64,000 bases of DNA from Nocardia speluncae NBRC 108251 (GCF_001613245.1 NZ_BDBZ01000002.1:310001-374000), one strand, 5' to 3'; positions 18,993-28,659 are shown, counted from the first letter of the stretch. The notes: generated by a model not told the origin, from the letters alone. Made by a program: numbers and translations.

Positions 18993-20591
18993 ATGAAAGC
19001 AGATATGGCTCTGCCGTCCACCGCTGACTACGTCGTCATCGGCACCGGTTCGGCCGGGGCAGTCCTCGCAGCCCGGCTGAGTGAGGATCCGGGCAGCCAG
19101 GTCGTCGCACTCGAGGCCGGTCCGGAGGATACCAACCGGTTCGCCCATATCCCGGCCGCGTTCTCCAAACTCTTCGGAGGTGAATGCGATTGGGGCTACC
19201 TGACCACTCCGCAGCCCGAACTGGGCGATCGCCAGATCTTGTATCCGCGTGGGAAACTACTCGGCGGCTCGTCCTCGATGAACGCCATGATGTGGGTGCG
19301 GGGTTTCGCCGCCGACTACGACGAGTGGGCCACCGTGGCCGGTGATGCCTGGTCGTTCGCCGGAATCGTCGAGTATTTCAAGAAGATCGAAGCCGTCGAG
19401 GGTGCGTCCGAACCCGACGAGGGCAGGAGCGGGCCGCTGCGGATTTCGCACCAGCGCACCGCCAACCCGTGGACCGGGAAGTTCCTGGCGGCTGCCGAGC
19501 TCGCCGGATTCAAGCACGAGCGGGCGAATACGGCGCAGCCGGAGGGCTTCTGCCCGACGATGGTCACCCAGAAACGCGGGGCTCGGTGGAGTACCGCCGA
19601 CGCGTATCTGAAGCCGGCGCGACGGCGGCCGAATCTGACCGTGATCACCGGGGCGCACGCGAACCGGGTCATCTTCGAAGGCACTCGAGCCGTCGGCGTC
19701 GAATACCGGAAAGACAATCGGGTTTTCACCGTCGAGGCCCGGAAAGAGGTCGTGCTCTGCGGCGGTGCGATCAACACCCCGCAATTGCTGATGCTCTCCG
19801 GTATCGGCGGCGAACAGCAGTTGCGCGCACACGGTATTCCGGTGCTGCACCATATTCCGGATGTCGGCCGCAATATGAGCGATCACCTGGTTTCACTCAT
19901 CGGCTTCGGCGTCGATTCCGGCACCCTCTTCGATGCCGAAAAGCCGCGCCAGCTGCTCGACTACCTGCTGCGGCGCCGCGGGTTACTCACCTCGAATGTC
20001 GGCGAGGCCTACGGTTTCGTACGCAGTCGGCCCGATCTCGAACTGCCCGACCTCGAGATCATTTTCGGCCCGGCGCCATTCTTCGACGAAGGGATCGGTG
20101 TGGCCCCGGGGCATGCCGTCGCGCTCGGCCCCATCCTGCTGCGCCCGCGCAGCCGTGGAACGGTCACCCTCACCGGGGCGGACCCCGCAGCCAAACCCCT
20201 GGTGGACCCGAAATACTTGTCCGACAGCGAGGGTGCCGATCGTGCCGCGCTACTCGAGGGCCTGCGGATTGCGCATCGGATCGCCCGCACCGCACCACTG
20301 GGCCCCACGCTCGGCCCATTCCTGCAACCCAAACGGGAGCTCGACACCCTCGACGAAACCCTCGAAGAGGCGCTCACCTGGCATTCACACACCCTGTACC
20401 ACCCGGTGGGCACATGCCGGATGGGCAGCGATTCCAGCAGCGTGGTGACGCCGGACCTGAAGGTGCGCGGTGTCGAGGGTTTGCGCGTGGCCGACGCTTC
20501 GGTGATGCCGGGGATCATCCGCGGCCATACCCACGCACCCGCGGTGGTGATCGGCGAGAAGGCAGCGGACCTACTGGCAGCCGCCCGCTGA
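18993..20591 (+). CDS. GMC-family FAD oxidoreductase
   Basis: Oxidises an alcohol with FAD, as choline dehydrogenase and related enzymes do. It is 532 residues, typical length. The FAD-binding Rossmann motif is VVIGTGSAGAVLAARLSE at about residues 14-31. The first GMC signature is seen as GKLLGGSSSMNAMMWVRG, and the C-terminal active-site region as WHSHTLYHPVGTCRMG with the expected His. It is cotranscribed with the aldehyde dehydrogenase. The substrate is not readable. Confidence 0.93.
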   Translation: MKADMALPSTADYVVIGTGSAGAVLAARLSEDPGSQVVALEAGPEDTNRFAHIPAAFSKLFGGECDWGYLTTPQPELGDRQILYPRGKLLGGSSSMNAMMWVRGFAADYDEWATVAGDAWSFAGIVEYFKKIEAVEGASEPDEGRSGPLRISHQRTANPWTGKFLAAAELAGFKHERANTAQPEGFCPTMVTQKRGARWSTADAYLKPARRRPNLTVITGAHANRVIFEGTRAVGVEYRKDNRVFTVEARKEVVLCGGAINTPQLLMLSGIGGEQQLRAHGIPVLHHIPDVGRNMSDHLVSLIGFGVDSGTLFDAEKPRQLLDYLLRRRGLLTSNVGEAYGFVRSRPDLELPDLEIIFGPAPFFDEGIGVAPGHAVALGPILLRPRSRGTVTLTGADPAAKPLVDPKYLSDSEGADRAALLEGLRIAHRIARTAPLGPTLGPFLQPKRELDTLDETLEEALTWHSHTLYHPVGTCRMGSDSSSVVTPDLKVRGVEGLRVADASVMPGIIRGHTHAPAVVIGEKAADLLAAAR

Positions 20592-20600
20592 GTTCGACAC

Positions 20601-21698
20601 TCAGGCCGATAGGCCCGTCCACTGCGTCACGGTGTATGGGCCGGAGCCGGCAATACCGGTCCACCGGCTGATCACCGCGGTCAAGTTGTCGGGCGAGGAC
20701 GACCCGGGGTGCAGATAACCGCCGTAGAGGTTCGGTAGTTGCGGGAAGCCCGCATGTTCCGGCGCGACCGTGGCATCGTGCACCACCTGGGTTTTCGGGG
20801 CGGACCACAGCGCGTCCGGCCGTGGCGCGGTCCGGGTACACACACTGAGATCGGTGCAGTCGAAGTACGACATCACATAGACCGAACCGATACGTTCGAC
20901 CGAGAATTCGCCCAGGTTGTTGCCCGGGCCGAAGATCGGGGTCGGGGCTTGCCGGGCGGCGGGATACCAGCCCCATTCTCCGTCGACATGGGCCCAGTTC
21001 TGCTGGGCAGCGAAATCGCCGTGGAAGAAATCGGCGGGGTCGTAGCGGAAGAGCTGGATACGGCCACGATCGTGGCGGTAGTGGTGGCTGCCGTTCCAGG
21101 GTTTGGCGAAGATGTACAGGTAGCCGTCGGGATCGATACCGGCAAACGTCCACATGCCGTAGGGATTCCCATTGATGCCGAGCGCAGCGCCGTGCCAGTG
21201 GTACCCGAAGTCCTGCCAGGTGACTCCGTAGTCGTCCGAGTAGGCGACACCCGAGAACCCGGATCCGTCGGTATCGGAGTTCGGCGGGACCCAGGTGTGC
21301 ACGGAGGTGTACTGGACGAAGGTGCGGCCGCCGAATTCGATGGCGTCGTTCGGAATCCGCGATACCTCGGTGACACCGAATCCGTTGTCCGCGTGGCGCC
21401 GGTAGTCGAACAGCTGACCGGCCGGACGGTCGCCCGGCAGCGGGCGGGTGAATTCGATGGGGCGGGCGCCGGACGGGTCGAAATCGTCCTCGACCAGGAT
21501 CAAGGGGGAACCGAGGTAATCACCGGATTGCCCCGGCCCCCGCCAGCAGTCGCCCCACACATAGCCCCAGGTGCCGTCGTGGGCGCGGTGATACGGGATG
21601 CACAGGTCGCCCGACCCGAGTCCGCATCTGCTCGCCGAGTCGGCGGGTTCGTCACACAGTGGGGTGCCACTTCGAGAAAATTTATCGATTTCGGACAT
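20601..21698 (-). CDS. DUF4185 domain protein
   Basis: A predicted beta-propeller-like protein, about 365 residues from the chosen start. The frame is open to 21881, but that would run across a strong terminator at 21843-21879. The ATGs at 21761 or 21698 are more likely; the latter begins MSEIDKFSRSG and directly precedes the conserved domain. Repeated Trp- and Tyr-rich segments, such as YGVTWQDFGYHWHG and VYVMSYFDCTD, are typical of DUF4185. No signal peptide is seen with either start, which is odd because many relatives appear secreted. The function is unknown. Confidence 0.8.
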   Translation of the reverse strand: MSEIDKFSRSGTPLCDEPADSASRCGLGSGDLCIPYHRAHDGTWGYVWGDCWRGPGQSGDYLGSPLILVEDDFDPSGARPIEFTRPLPGDRPAGQLFDYRRHADNGFGVTEVSRIPNDAIEFGGRTFVQYTSVHTWVPPNSDTDGSGFSGVAYSDDYGVTWQDFGYHWHGAALGINGNPYGMWTFAGIDPDGYLYIFAKPWNGSHHYRHDRGRIQLFRYDPADFFHGDFAAQQNWAHVDGEWGWYPAARQAPTPIFGPGNNLGEFSVERIGSVYVMSYFDCTDLSVCTRTAPRPDALWSAPKTQVVHDATVAPEHAGFPQLPNLYGGYLHPGSSSPDNLTAVISRWTGIAGSGPYTVTQWTGLSA

Positions 21699-21838
21699 CT
21701 CCCCCAGCGTAGCCGGTACAGCTCCGGGTGTAATACCGAGCGGCCACAACGATATCGGCATCCGGCAAAATTCTGGGCCCGAATCACCTTGGCGGAGAGG
21801 TATCGCACCGTCGATGACGTGAATCCACGTGGCCCGAT

Positions 21839-21879
21839 AAAAGAACAGCCCGCCGGATCTCTGATCCAGCAGGCTGTTC
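21839..21879 (-). terminator. strong intrinsic terminator of the 32-residue peptide gene
   Basis: On the minus strand, positions 21879-21843 form a 17-base stem with a 3-base loop; all pairs match if two G-T pairs are allowed. It is followed by TTTT (21842-21839). The hairpin begins about 33 bases after the stop codon of the small peptide gene. This is one of the clearest terminators in the window. Confidence 0.88.
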
Positions 21880-21911
21880 ACGCAGGTCTACCTGCATACA
21901 CGAGCCACTTG

Positions 21912-22010
21912 TCACTCTGCGGAGAAGCTCGTCAGATCGCCGAATCCACTGAAGATGCTCCCGAACGCACCCAGCAGAGTCCCGAGGTTTCCCAGGTCGA
22001 CAGAACCCAT
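21912..22010 (-). CDS. 32-residue glycine-rich peptide, unknown function
   Basis: A very short gene. The product starts MGSVDLGNLGTLLGAFGSIF and ends SGFGDLTSFSAE. It has GGAGAAGGAA directly before the ATG (GGAG six bases away), a plausible promoter at 22075-22103 and a 17-base-stem terminator after it, so it looks like a complete, self-contained transcription unit. Residues 6-24 are hydrophobic with Gly at 7, 10, 14, 17, 22 and 24, a glycine-zipper-like spacing. It carries a slight net negative charge and no signal peptide. By analogy only, it resembles in size and style the tiny unprocessed PorA/PorH channel peptides of corynebacteria; a membrane-active or secreted peptide is possible. I do not recognise it. 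Confidence 0.75.
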   Translation of the reverse strand: MGSVDLGNLGTLLGAFGSIFSGFGDLTSFSAE

Positions 22011-22074
22011 TTCCTTCTCCAATCAATCATCCAACCGATAACGCTCCGTGCGTCGCACACATTGATAGTTCCGT

Positions 22075-22103
22075 AATTTAAACACACCCGCCTCGTTTTG
22101 CAA
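22075..22103 (-). promoter_or_regulatory. candidate sigma-70-type promoter of the 32-residue peptide gene
   Basis: On the minus strand, TTGCAA (22103-22098) and TAAATT (22080-22075) are separated by 17 bases, the ideal spacing. The -10 lies about 65 bases before the ATG. The surrounding 22.0-22.26 kb is visibly AT-rich compared with the rest of the window. Confidence 0.55.
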
Positions 22104-22349
22104 ATGTTATACGAAACAGAGGTTAATAGAAGTCGAATTCCAGCGCGATTCGAATACCATTCATGGAATTACATCAGTGTATTACAACGAATTATCGTGC
22201 GCGAGCGGATTACTCGGATAATTACGGAAATAACGGACATTTCCGAATCAGGAGGCCGTTACGGCGACCTGCCGGACGCTCGCCTCGGAAACCTCGAAGC
22301 ACCCGAGCACCTCGGCCGATGACCGCCGATCAGCCCTGCACGGACACGA
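22104..22349. other. AT-rich intergenic region
   Basis: The rest of the 339-base gap upstream of the small peptide gene, reaching the end of the methyltransferase gene. It is markedly AT-rich up to about 22250. An open frame on the plus strand starting at about 22098 has no ribosome site and no recognisable domain. The region may hold upstream activator sequence for the small gene. Confidence 0.5.
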
Positions 22350-23515
<1,166 letters not shown>

Positions 23516-24265
23516 ATGGACATGCTTCACCTGGAACACTTCGCGCTGGGCTGGCTCACGCCGGCACTGGCGTATTTTCTCTCGGCCACCGGCTGCGCCA
23601 TCGGGCTCCAGTGCACCAAACAGGCCCGCCGTGGGCGGCGCCGGCTCGGCTGGCTCATCATGGCCTCGATCGCCATCGGCGGGACCGGCATCTGGGTCAT
23701 GCATTTCGTTGCGATGCTCGGCTTTTCGATCGACGGCGCCCAGATCCGCTTCGACGTCCCGCTCACCGTGCTCAGCGCTGCCCTCGCGATCGGGGTCGTC
23801 GGCGTCGGCCTCTACCTGGTGAGCACGCCCGGTTCGGGACTCGCCACCCTGCTCACCGGAGGGCTGGTCACCGGACTGGGAATCAGTGCCATGCACTACA
23901 CGGGTATGGCGGCGATGCAAACCAACGCGCAGATCGATTACGACCCTGTACGAATCGCCCTGTCCCTGCTGATCGCCGTGGGCGCCGCCACCGCCACCCT
24001 ATGGTTCAGCCTGCACTCCTGGGGCGCGGTCTCCACGGTGGGGGCCGCGCTGGTGATGGCGGCGGGCGTGGCGACCATGCACTACACCGGCATGTCCGCG
24101 ATGCACGCCCACGCCACCACGCACGCCGGGGAACCGGCGGGCGCCGAAGCGCTGGAGGTACTCGGCCCGCTGATCGGCGCGATCAGTGTCGTCACCGTCG
24201 GGCTCCTCATCGGCATCAGTATGACGCTGACGGATCCGCATCGGACCTCCCCACCGGAGCGCTGA
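23516..24265 (+). CDS. MHYT-domain integral membrane protein
   Basis: A 249-residue protein of seven likely membrane helices. The family motif, Met-His-x-x-x-Met, occurs as VMHFVAM at about residue 61, AMHYTGM at about 123 and TMHYTGM at about 183. These residues are thought to bind a metal, perhaps copper, and to sense oxygen, CO or NO. In many bacteria the domain is fused to GGDEF/EAL modules; here it stands alone and ends with a short polar tail. An ATG two codons later is an alternative start. Confidence 0.9.
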   Translation: MDMLHLEHFALGWLTPALAYFLSATGCAIGLQCTKQARRGRRRLGWLIMASIAIGGTGIWVMHFVAMLGFSIDGAQIRFDVPLTVLSAALAIGVVGVGLYLVSTPGSGLATLLTGGLVTGLGISAMHYTGMAAMQTNAQIDYDPVRIALSLLIAVGAATATLWFSLHSWGAVSTVGAALVMAAGVATMHYTGMSAMHAHATTHAGEPAGAEALEVLGPLIGAISVVTVGLLIGISMTLTDPHRTSPPER

Positions 24266-24279
24266 CAGCGGCACCGGAT

Positions 24280-24768
24280 TCACTCGGCGAACGCCCGGCG
24301 CAAATTCTCCTCCTGTTCATAAGACAGGTTGGTGGATATCAGTTCCGGGCTCTGCCCGTGGAATTCGTTCAGTACCCGGTCCATCACGGCATCCGAGCTG
24401 AGGACGAACAGCGCCGAGCTGCCCGGCCTGATCCGGGTACTCACTTCCTTGATGAATTTGTCGTCGATACCGATATCGGTCAGCGCACCGGCTACCGCGC
24501 CCACCCCGGCGCCGACAGCGGCCCCGACCAGCGGGACGAAGAACGCGATCCCGAACAGCAGCCCCCAGAACACTCCCCCCAGCGCGCCGGCTCCGGCGAG
24601 GCTCCGCAACTGCCGCGTTTTCGGTTTACCGGCTTCCGGTGGCCAGCTCACGACGGCGGCATCGCGCAGCGTGATGAGTCTGCGGCGGCGCAGATCCTGC
24701 AGAGTGGCGACAGCGGTGTCGGCTCCGGTCTCGGTCGGGAACCTCCATACGGTCAACGTTGCGGCCAT
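24280..24768 (-). CDS. DUF1269 family protein
   Basis: A 162-residue protein with a glycine- and alanine-rich hydrophobic hairpin at about residues 55-97 (LAGAGALGGVFWGLLFGIAF and GAAVGAGVGAVAGALTDIGI). N- and C-terminal alpha/beta parts surround it. The ATG at 24768 has GAGGAGG upstream and begins MAATLTVWRFPTETGAD; the frame is open beyond it but lacks support. The role of the family is unknown. It is the last of a run of minus-strand genes of small, possibly stress-related proteins. Confidence 0.85.
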   Translation of the reverse strand: MAATLTVWRFPTETGADTAVATLQDLRRRRLITLRDAAVVSWPPEAGKPKTRQLRSLAGAGALGGVFWGLLFGIAFFVPLVGAAVGAGVGAVAGALTDIGIDDKFIKEVSTRIRPGSSALFVLSSDAVMDRVLNEFHGQSPELISTNLSYEQEENLRRAFAE

Positions 24769-24885
24769 ACCGGCCTCCTCGCTTCTACCGGGGCTGGAAT
24801 TCATCCGACGGCAAGGTCGGATTCCGGCGGTCGGCAATTGTTCGGTCCACGATGCCCGGCGCAGCCGGCATCCGGTACGCCGCCG

Positions 24886-25224
24886 TCAACCGAGCAATTG
24901 CCGTTTCGCCGCGGCGAATTCGTCGTCGGAGAGCACACCTGAGGCGTGGAGTTCACCGAGACTGTGCAGCTTCTCGACCAGGTCCTCCGATTCCGCCGCC
25001 GCGGGCGCCGGTGCCGGCCGGGCGTAGGGATCCGGTCGACCGTACTGCTGCGGGGGTGGCGGCGGCGCCTGTTGCGCGGCGTATGGCCGGCTCTCTTCGG
25101 CCCGCCGCTGCGCGTGCCGGTCGACCGCGTTCGCCGTCGCGCGGGCGGTACCCGCCACCACCGCGGTGCGGGCCACCGTGCCGAGCAGCCCCGGCCGACC
25201 GATACGTCCTGCGCGGAACACCAT
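24886..25224 (-). CDS. SHOCT-domain protein
   Basis: A 112-residue protein. The C-terminal SHOCT domain is clear: VEKLHSLGELHASGVLSDDE then FAAAKRQLLG. The middle is a Pro/Gln/Tyr-rich linker (about residues 48-80). The N-terminus has a basic, Gly/Ala-rich stretch that could touch membrane. SHOCT domains are short helical hairpins thought to mediate oligomerisation. It lies between DUF1269 and DUF6325 genes on the same strand. Confidence 0.85.
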   Translation of the reverse strand: MVFRAGRIGRPGLLGTVARTAVVAGTARATANAVDRHAQRRAEESRPYAAQQAPPPPPQQYGRPDPYARPAPAPAAAESEDLVEKLHSLGELHASGVLSDDEFAAAKRQLLG

Positions 25225-25234
25225 GGGATTCTCC

Positions 25235-25663
25235 TTATCGAGTGGCCGCCGACAATGCCGACGTCACGGCATCCCGGGGTATCTGCACGTGCAGCGCGAC
25301 CTCGCCACCGGCACCGCGCACCGTGTCGGCCAGCTTGCGGGCCCAGCTCTCCTCGTAGGCGATCACGACGGCGGAGGTCCCGGGTTCCATCGCGGCCCGT
25401 ACGACGGCGAGGTCCTCGTCGCTTACCAGGCCGCGGGAATCCACGGTAAGCCCGTCGAGCCCGATATCGGTGAGCGATTCGTCGACTTCGACCTGGACCA
25501 GATCTCCCTGCTCGTCCATGGTCAGGTAAATGAGGTCCAAGACCGTGACATGGCCGCGGTCCACCACCTCGGCCAGCGCGGACGTCACCGACCGGTCTAT
25601 CCGCGTGCCGGGGAAGGAGAGTACGACCAATTCGACCGGGCCGAGATCCGATGTGTAGGTCAT
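25235..25663 (-). CDS. DUF6325 family protein
   Basis: A 142-residue acidic soluble protein starting MTYTSDLGPVELVVLSFPG. Two similar halves can be sensed: LVVLSFPGTRID with ALAEVVDRGHVTVLDLIYL, and AVVIAYEESWARKL with VRGAGGEVALHVQIP. The pattern matches proteins annotated DUF6325 in actinobacteria, which are usually found beside SHOCT proteins as here. The function is unknown. The frame is open to 25864, but the upstream part is Arg/Pro-rich noise. The gap to the SHOCT gene is only 10 bases, so they are probably cotranscribed. Confidence 0.8.
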   Translation of the reverse strand: MTYTSDLGPVELVVLSFPGTRIDRSVTSALAEVVDRGHVTVLDLIYLTMDEQGDLVQVEVDESLTDIGLDGLTVDSRGLVSDEDLAVVRAAMEPGTSAVVIAYEESWARKLADTVRGAGGEVALHVQIPRDAVTSALSAATR

Positions 25664-25767
25664 AACGTCAGGGTGGCGCCCCGGCCACCGCATGCGCATC
25701 ACCCGCCGCGGATGAGGTCGCCCTGCCGGGCGGCTGATCTCGCGTGCCCGGGTCGCGCGGCCCCGGA

Positions 25768-26181
25768 TCATCGCCGGTCCGGGGTCCAGGTGGTCACGGC
25801 CCAGATCACGACGACATCGAGGGCGATCACGAGAATCGACCACCACGGATAGTACGGGAGCCACAGGAAATTCCCGACGATCGACAGGGCGGCGAGGAAT
25901 ACCGCGGTGACCCGCGCCCAGACCGCCCCGGCCAGCAGGCCGACGGCCGCGATCACGATCAGCGCACCCACGACGATATGCACCCAGCCCCAGGTCGTGG
26001 TGTCCAGCTGGTACAGGTATGCCGGTCCCTCAACGAAAAGATCGTCGGCGGCGACGGCGGAACCGCCGGCAAAAATTGACAGCACCCCCACCGTGAGCAG
26101 CAGCACTGCGACCCCGATGGAGGTCACGGCTGCCACACCCTGCGAGACCGGGTTGCGCAGTGAACCTGTCGTGTGCGTCAT
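25768..26181 (-). CDS. four-helix membrane protein (DUF7144-like)
   Basis: A 137-residue protein with four predicted membrane helices: about 17-40, 65-85, 88-106 and 112-130. The segment YLYQLDTTTWGWVHIVVGAL between helices 1 and 2 is the recognisable feature of this actinobacterial family. The role is unknown. It sits in the same minus-strand run as the DUF389 and DUF6325 genes, which hints at shared expression. Confidence 0.8.
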   Translation of the reverse strand: MTHTTGSLRNPVSQGVAAVTSIGVAVLLLTVGVLSIFAGGSAVAADDLFVEGPAYLYQLDTTTWGWVHIVVGALIVIAAVGLLAGAVWARVTAVFLAALSIVGNFLWLPYYPWWSILVIALDVVVIWAVTTWTPDRR

Positions 26182-26269
26182 GCGTCCTCCTCATCCGGTT
26201 CCTCATGGACAGATATGCCGTATCCGCGACGGTGGCCGCGTCACCCGGAGCGGATGAAGTCGCTGGACC

Positions 26270-27235
26270 TCAGTTCACGATCCGGCTACCGACCGTATGC
26301 ACGAGCACGACGCCGGGATGCCAGGGCACCAACTCGTGCACCGACCGTTCCAGGCCGGCGGTGGGAGGTAGATCGCCCGGCGACAGCACCTGGATCGTGG
26401 CAGTATCGGATTGCAGGGTGACATCGGTGACCTGCGCTCCGGGCACATCCGCCAGCCAGTTCCGGGTCGCGTCGGCGATCTGTTCGGCCCACAGCGAAGA
26501 CAGCGAGTTCACCACCATCGGCACGGCCACCACGATCAACCCGGCTGCCAGCACCGCATACGCGCGCCCGCGCCGCCGGGCTCCCGCACCGGCTTCGGCC
26601 GGGTACCCGGTGATCACCAGCACCACAGTGGCGGTGATGACCATGGCGACCATATTCGAGGCGAAGAGGACGAAGGCGCCCAGCGCCAGCCCCGGCGCAC
26701 TCGACCCCAGGCAGACCCCCACCACCGCCAACGGCGGGACGAGCGAGATCGCGATGGCCACCCCGGGCAGGACATCACCGACATCGCGCCGGATGATCGC
26801 CACAACACCTACCGACCCGGTGGCCAGCGCCGCGGTGAGATCCATCAGCTTCGGTGACGTGCGGCCGATCACCTGCGAGTTGGACAGCACATTCGTCGGA
26901 TTCGGCAGTACCTGCGCGAACAGGAAACCCACGAGAACGACCAGGCCGATCCCGGCCAGGACGAGCAGCAGACTGCGGGCGACGAGTTCCCCGCGACCGG
27001 TGGCGATGCCGAGACCCACGCCGAGGATCGGCACCGACAGCGGCGCGACGATCATCGCGCCGATCACGGTCGCGGTCGAATCGCCGACCACCCCGGACGC
27101 CGCGATGATCCCGGACAGGGTCAGCATGATCCAAAAGGCGGAACGCTTCGCAGTCGTTTCCCCGACGCCCAGGTCGAGCCGGTCGGTGAGCTCGTCGAGA
27201 GTCCGGCGTCGACTTGCGGGGACCAGAAGTGACAT
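26270..27235 (-). CDS. DUF389 membrane protein
   Basis: A 321-residue membrane protein. The domain is recognised by FWIMLTLSGIIAASGVVGDS and IGAMIVAPLSVPILGVGLGI at about residues 34-80, followed by further helices up to about residue 200. The C-terminal ~100 residues are soluble (LADVPGAQVTDVTLQSDTAT). The transport or signalling role of the family is unknown. It is the first gene, in transcription order, of the minus-strand run of unknowns at 24.3-27.2 kb. Confidence 0.85.
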   Translation of the reverse strand: MSLLVPASRRRTLDELTDRLDLGVGETTAKRSAFWIMLTLSGIIAASGVVGDSTATVIGAMIVAPLSVPILGVGLGIATGRGELVARSLLLVLAGIGLVVLVGFLFAQVLPNPTNVLSNSQVIGRTSPKLMDLTAALATGSVGVVAIIRRDVGDVLPGVAIAISLVPPLAVVGVCLGSSAPGLALGAFVLFASNMVAMVITATVVLVITGYPAEAGAGARRRGRAYAVLAAGLIVVAVPMVVNSLSSLWAEQIADATRNWLADVPGAQVTDVTLQSDTATIQVLSPGDLPPTAGLERSVHELVPWHPGVVLVHTVGSRIVN

Positions 27236-27533
27236 GGGCGTGACCTCGATCCGGTTCGCGCGGGCGCGGGCGGCGCCATGTCCGGCCGCCGGTCTGAGAC
27301 CTTCTCGAATATCCGTCGACTGTGCCCGGCAGTCCGCGGAGCGGCTTCATCCACGAAGGGTGAATCAGTTCCACCGCCCCTGCCGATCACAACGGTCCGG
27401 TGGTTTCGAAGCAAGCCCCCGGGCACGCCCATAAAGGACGTGTTTGCCCGGCATCGGGCCGGGTACGGCCCCGATGACACCAGGCCGGTCGCACGGTCCG
27501 GCGCCGGCCGGCAAACCCTGGGAGGTGTGGACG
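27236..27533. other. divergent promoter region
   Basis: 298 bases between the DUF389 gene (minus) and the Cys-rich small protein (plus). Frames crossing it look like noise. No clear operator or promoter hexamers were picked out. Confidence 0.4.
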
Positions 27534-27767
27534 ATGGCCATCTGTGTTACCTGCGGCAACGACTACGACAAAACATTCACTGTCAGCCGCGACGGACAGT
27601 CGTGGATATTCGACAGTTTCGAATGTGCCGCGAGCGAGCTCGCACCGGTCTGTGCGCATTGTGGCTGCCGGGTACTCGGGCACGGTGTCGAGGCGGCGGA
27701 ACAGATCTTCTGCTGTGCGCACTGCGCGCGCCGGGCCGGGCACCGGTCACTGGCCGATCACGCATAG
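27534..27767 (+). CDS. small Cys-rich metallothionein-like protein
   Basis: A 77-residue protein with nine cysteines: CVTC near the start, a single Cys in FECAAS, then CAHCGC and CCAHC. This pattern and the opening MAICVTCGNDYDKTF match actinobacterial proteins annotated as prokaryotic metallothionein. A zinc-ribbon-like fold is equally possible. It would bind zinc or similar ions in the cytoplasm. The ATG lies after GGGAGGTGTGGACG. It has no operon partner. Confidence 0.7.
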   Translation: MAICVTCGNDYDKTFTVSRDGQSWIFDSFECAASELAPVCAHCGCRVLGHGVEAAEQIFCCAHCARRAGHRSLADHA

Positions 27768-27807
27768 ACAAGGCCGGGGAAGGACAGCGCCCGGGGACCG
27801 GCAGCCC

Positions 27808-28659
27808 TCACTCCAATCGCCGCCGCGCGCGTTCCAGTGCGGTTGCCGCGCTGCGGACCTCGTAGCGGGTGGCGCGTTCGGCTTGCCGAGCGAAACGATG
27901 TTCTTCTTCGGCGGCGGCAAGCTCGGTGCGGAGTTCCGCCAGCCGCTCCTCCCCGCGCCGGAGTTCTTCGGCGGCCAGCCGGGCGTCGTGTTCGGCGGCT
28001 TCCAGCGCGCGGCGCGCCTGCTGCTCAGCGGCCCGTAACTCCGCCGCTTCGCGCGCCACTCGCCGCTGCTCGTCGTCATCGGAGCGCTTTGCCTCCGCGT
28101 GCTTCGCGGATGTTTTCCGCCCGCGGGGTTTTTCTCGTGACCCGGCGGTACCTTCGTCCGCTCGCACGATGCTCAGGCCGGATCCCACGGGGCCGAAACC
28201 CGCGTAGTTCGCCGCCGACGCCAGTGTTGCCGTGCGGACCCGTTCGGCGACCTCGGGGTCGGCAAGGGCAGCGGTCAGGGTCTCACCGACCTGACGGAGC
28301 ACGGCAGCGGTCACCGGCTGTCCGTGTTCGGCGGCGACCGTGCCGGCCCGCGCGGCGAGCGCGTCGACCACGTGGCGCCGCTGCGCGGTGAGTAACCGCA
28401 GTTGTTTCCCGGATAGTTCCCGCTGCGCGGTACGCAGATCCACACCCAGCCGCAGCAGGGCGGCGACCTCGTCGGGTGCCGTGCGCACCAGCATGTTCAC
28501 CGTCCACGCCGCCACTGTGGGTTTACGCAGGGCCGCGATATCGGCGGCCAGTTTCTCGGCCCCCGACTCCTTGGCGGCACGTACCTGTTCGTTGCGCGCA
28601 GCCACGAACTCCGCGGGCGTTCGCCCGTACAGATCCGCGGCCACTTCGCCCAGGTTCAT
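27808..28659 (-). CDS. conserved actinobacterial protein with C-terminal coiled coil, unknown function
   Basis: A 283-residue protein starting MNLGEVAADLYGRTPAEFVA. The N-terminal half is helical and conserved-looking (ALRKPTVAAWTVNMLVRTAP). A charged linker lies at about residues 178-205, and the C-terminal ~85 residues form a long Arg/Glu/Ala coiled coil. I know no function for this family. The start at 28659 is preferred over 28719, since the first 20 residues of the longer form are Pro/Arg-rich filler. Confidence 0.75.
   Translation of the reverse strand: MNLGEVAADLYGRTPAEFVAARNEQVRAAKESGAEKLAADIAALRKPTVAAWTVNMLVRTAPDEVAALLRLGVDLRTAQRELSGKQLRLLTAQRRHVVDALAARAGTVAAEHGQPVTAAVLRQVGETLTAALADPEVAERVRTATLASAANYAGFGPVGSGLSIVRADEGTAGSREKPRGRKTSAKHAEAKRSDDDEQRRVAREAAELRAAEQQARRALEAAEHDARLAAEELRRGEERLAELRTELAAAEEEHRFARQAERATRYEVRSAATALERARRRLE

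Noticed and set aside
22098-22322. 74-codon plus-strand ORF in the AT-rich gap
   Set aside because: No ribosome site, no domain, and it overlaps the promoter region of the 32-residue peptide gene.
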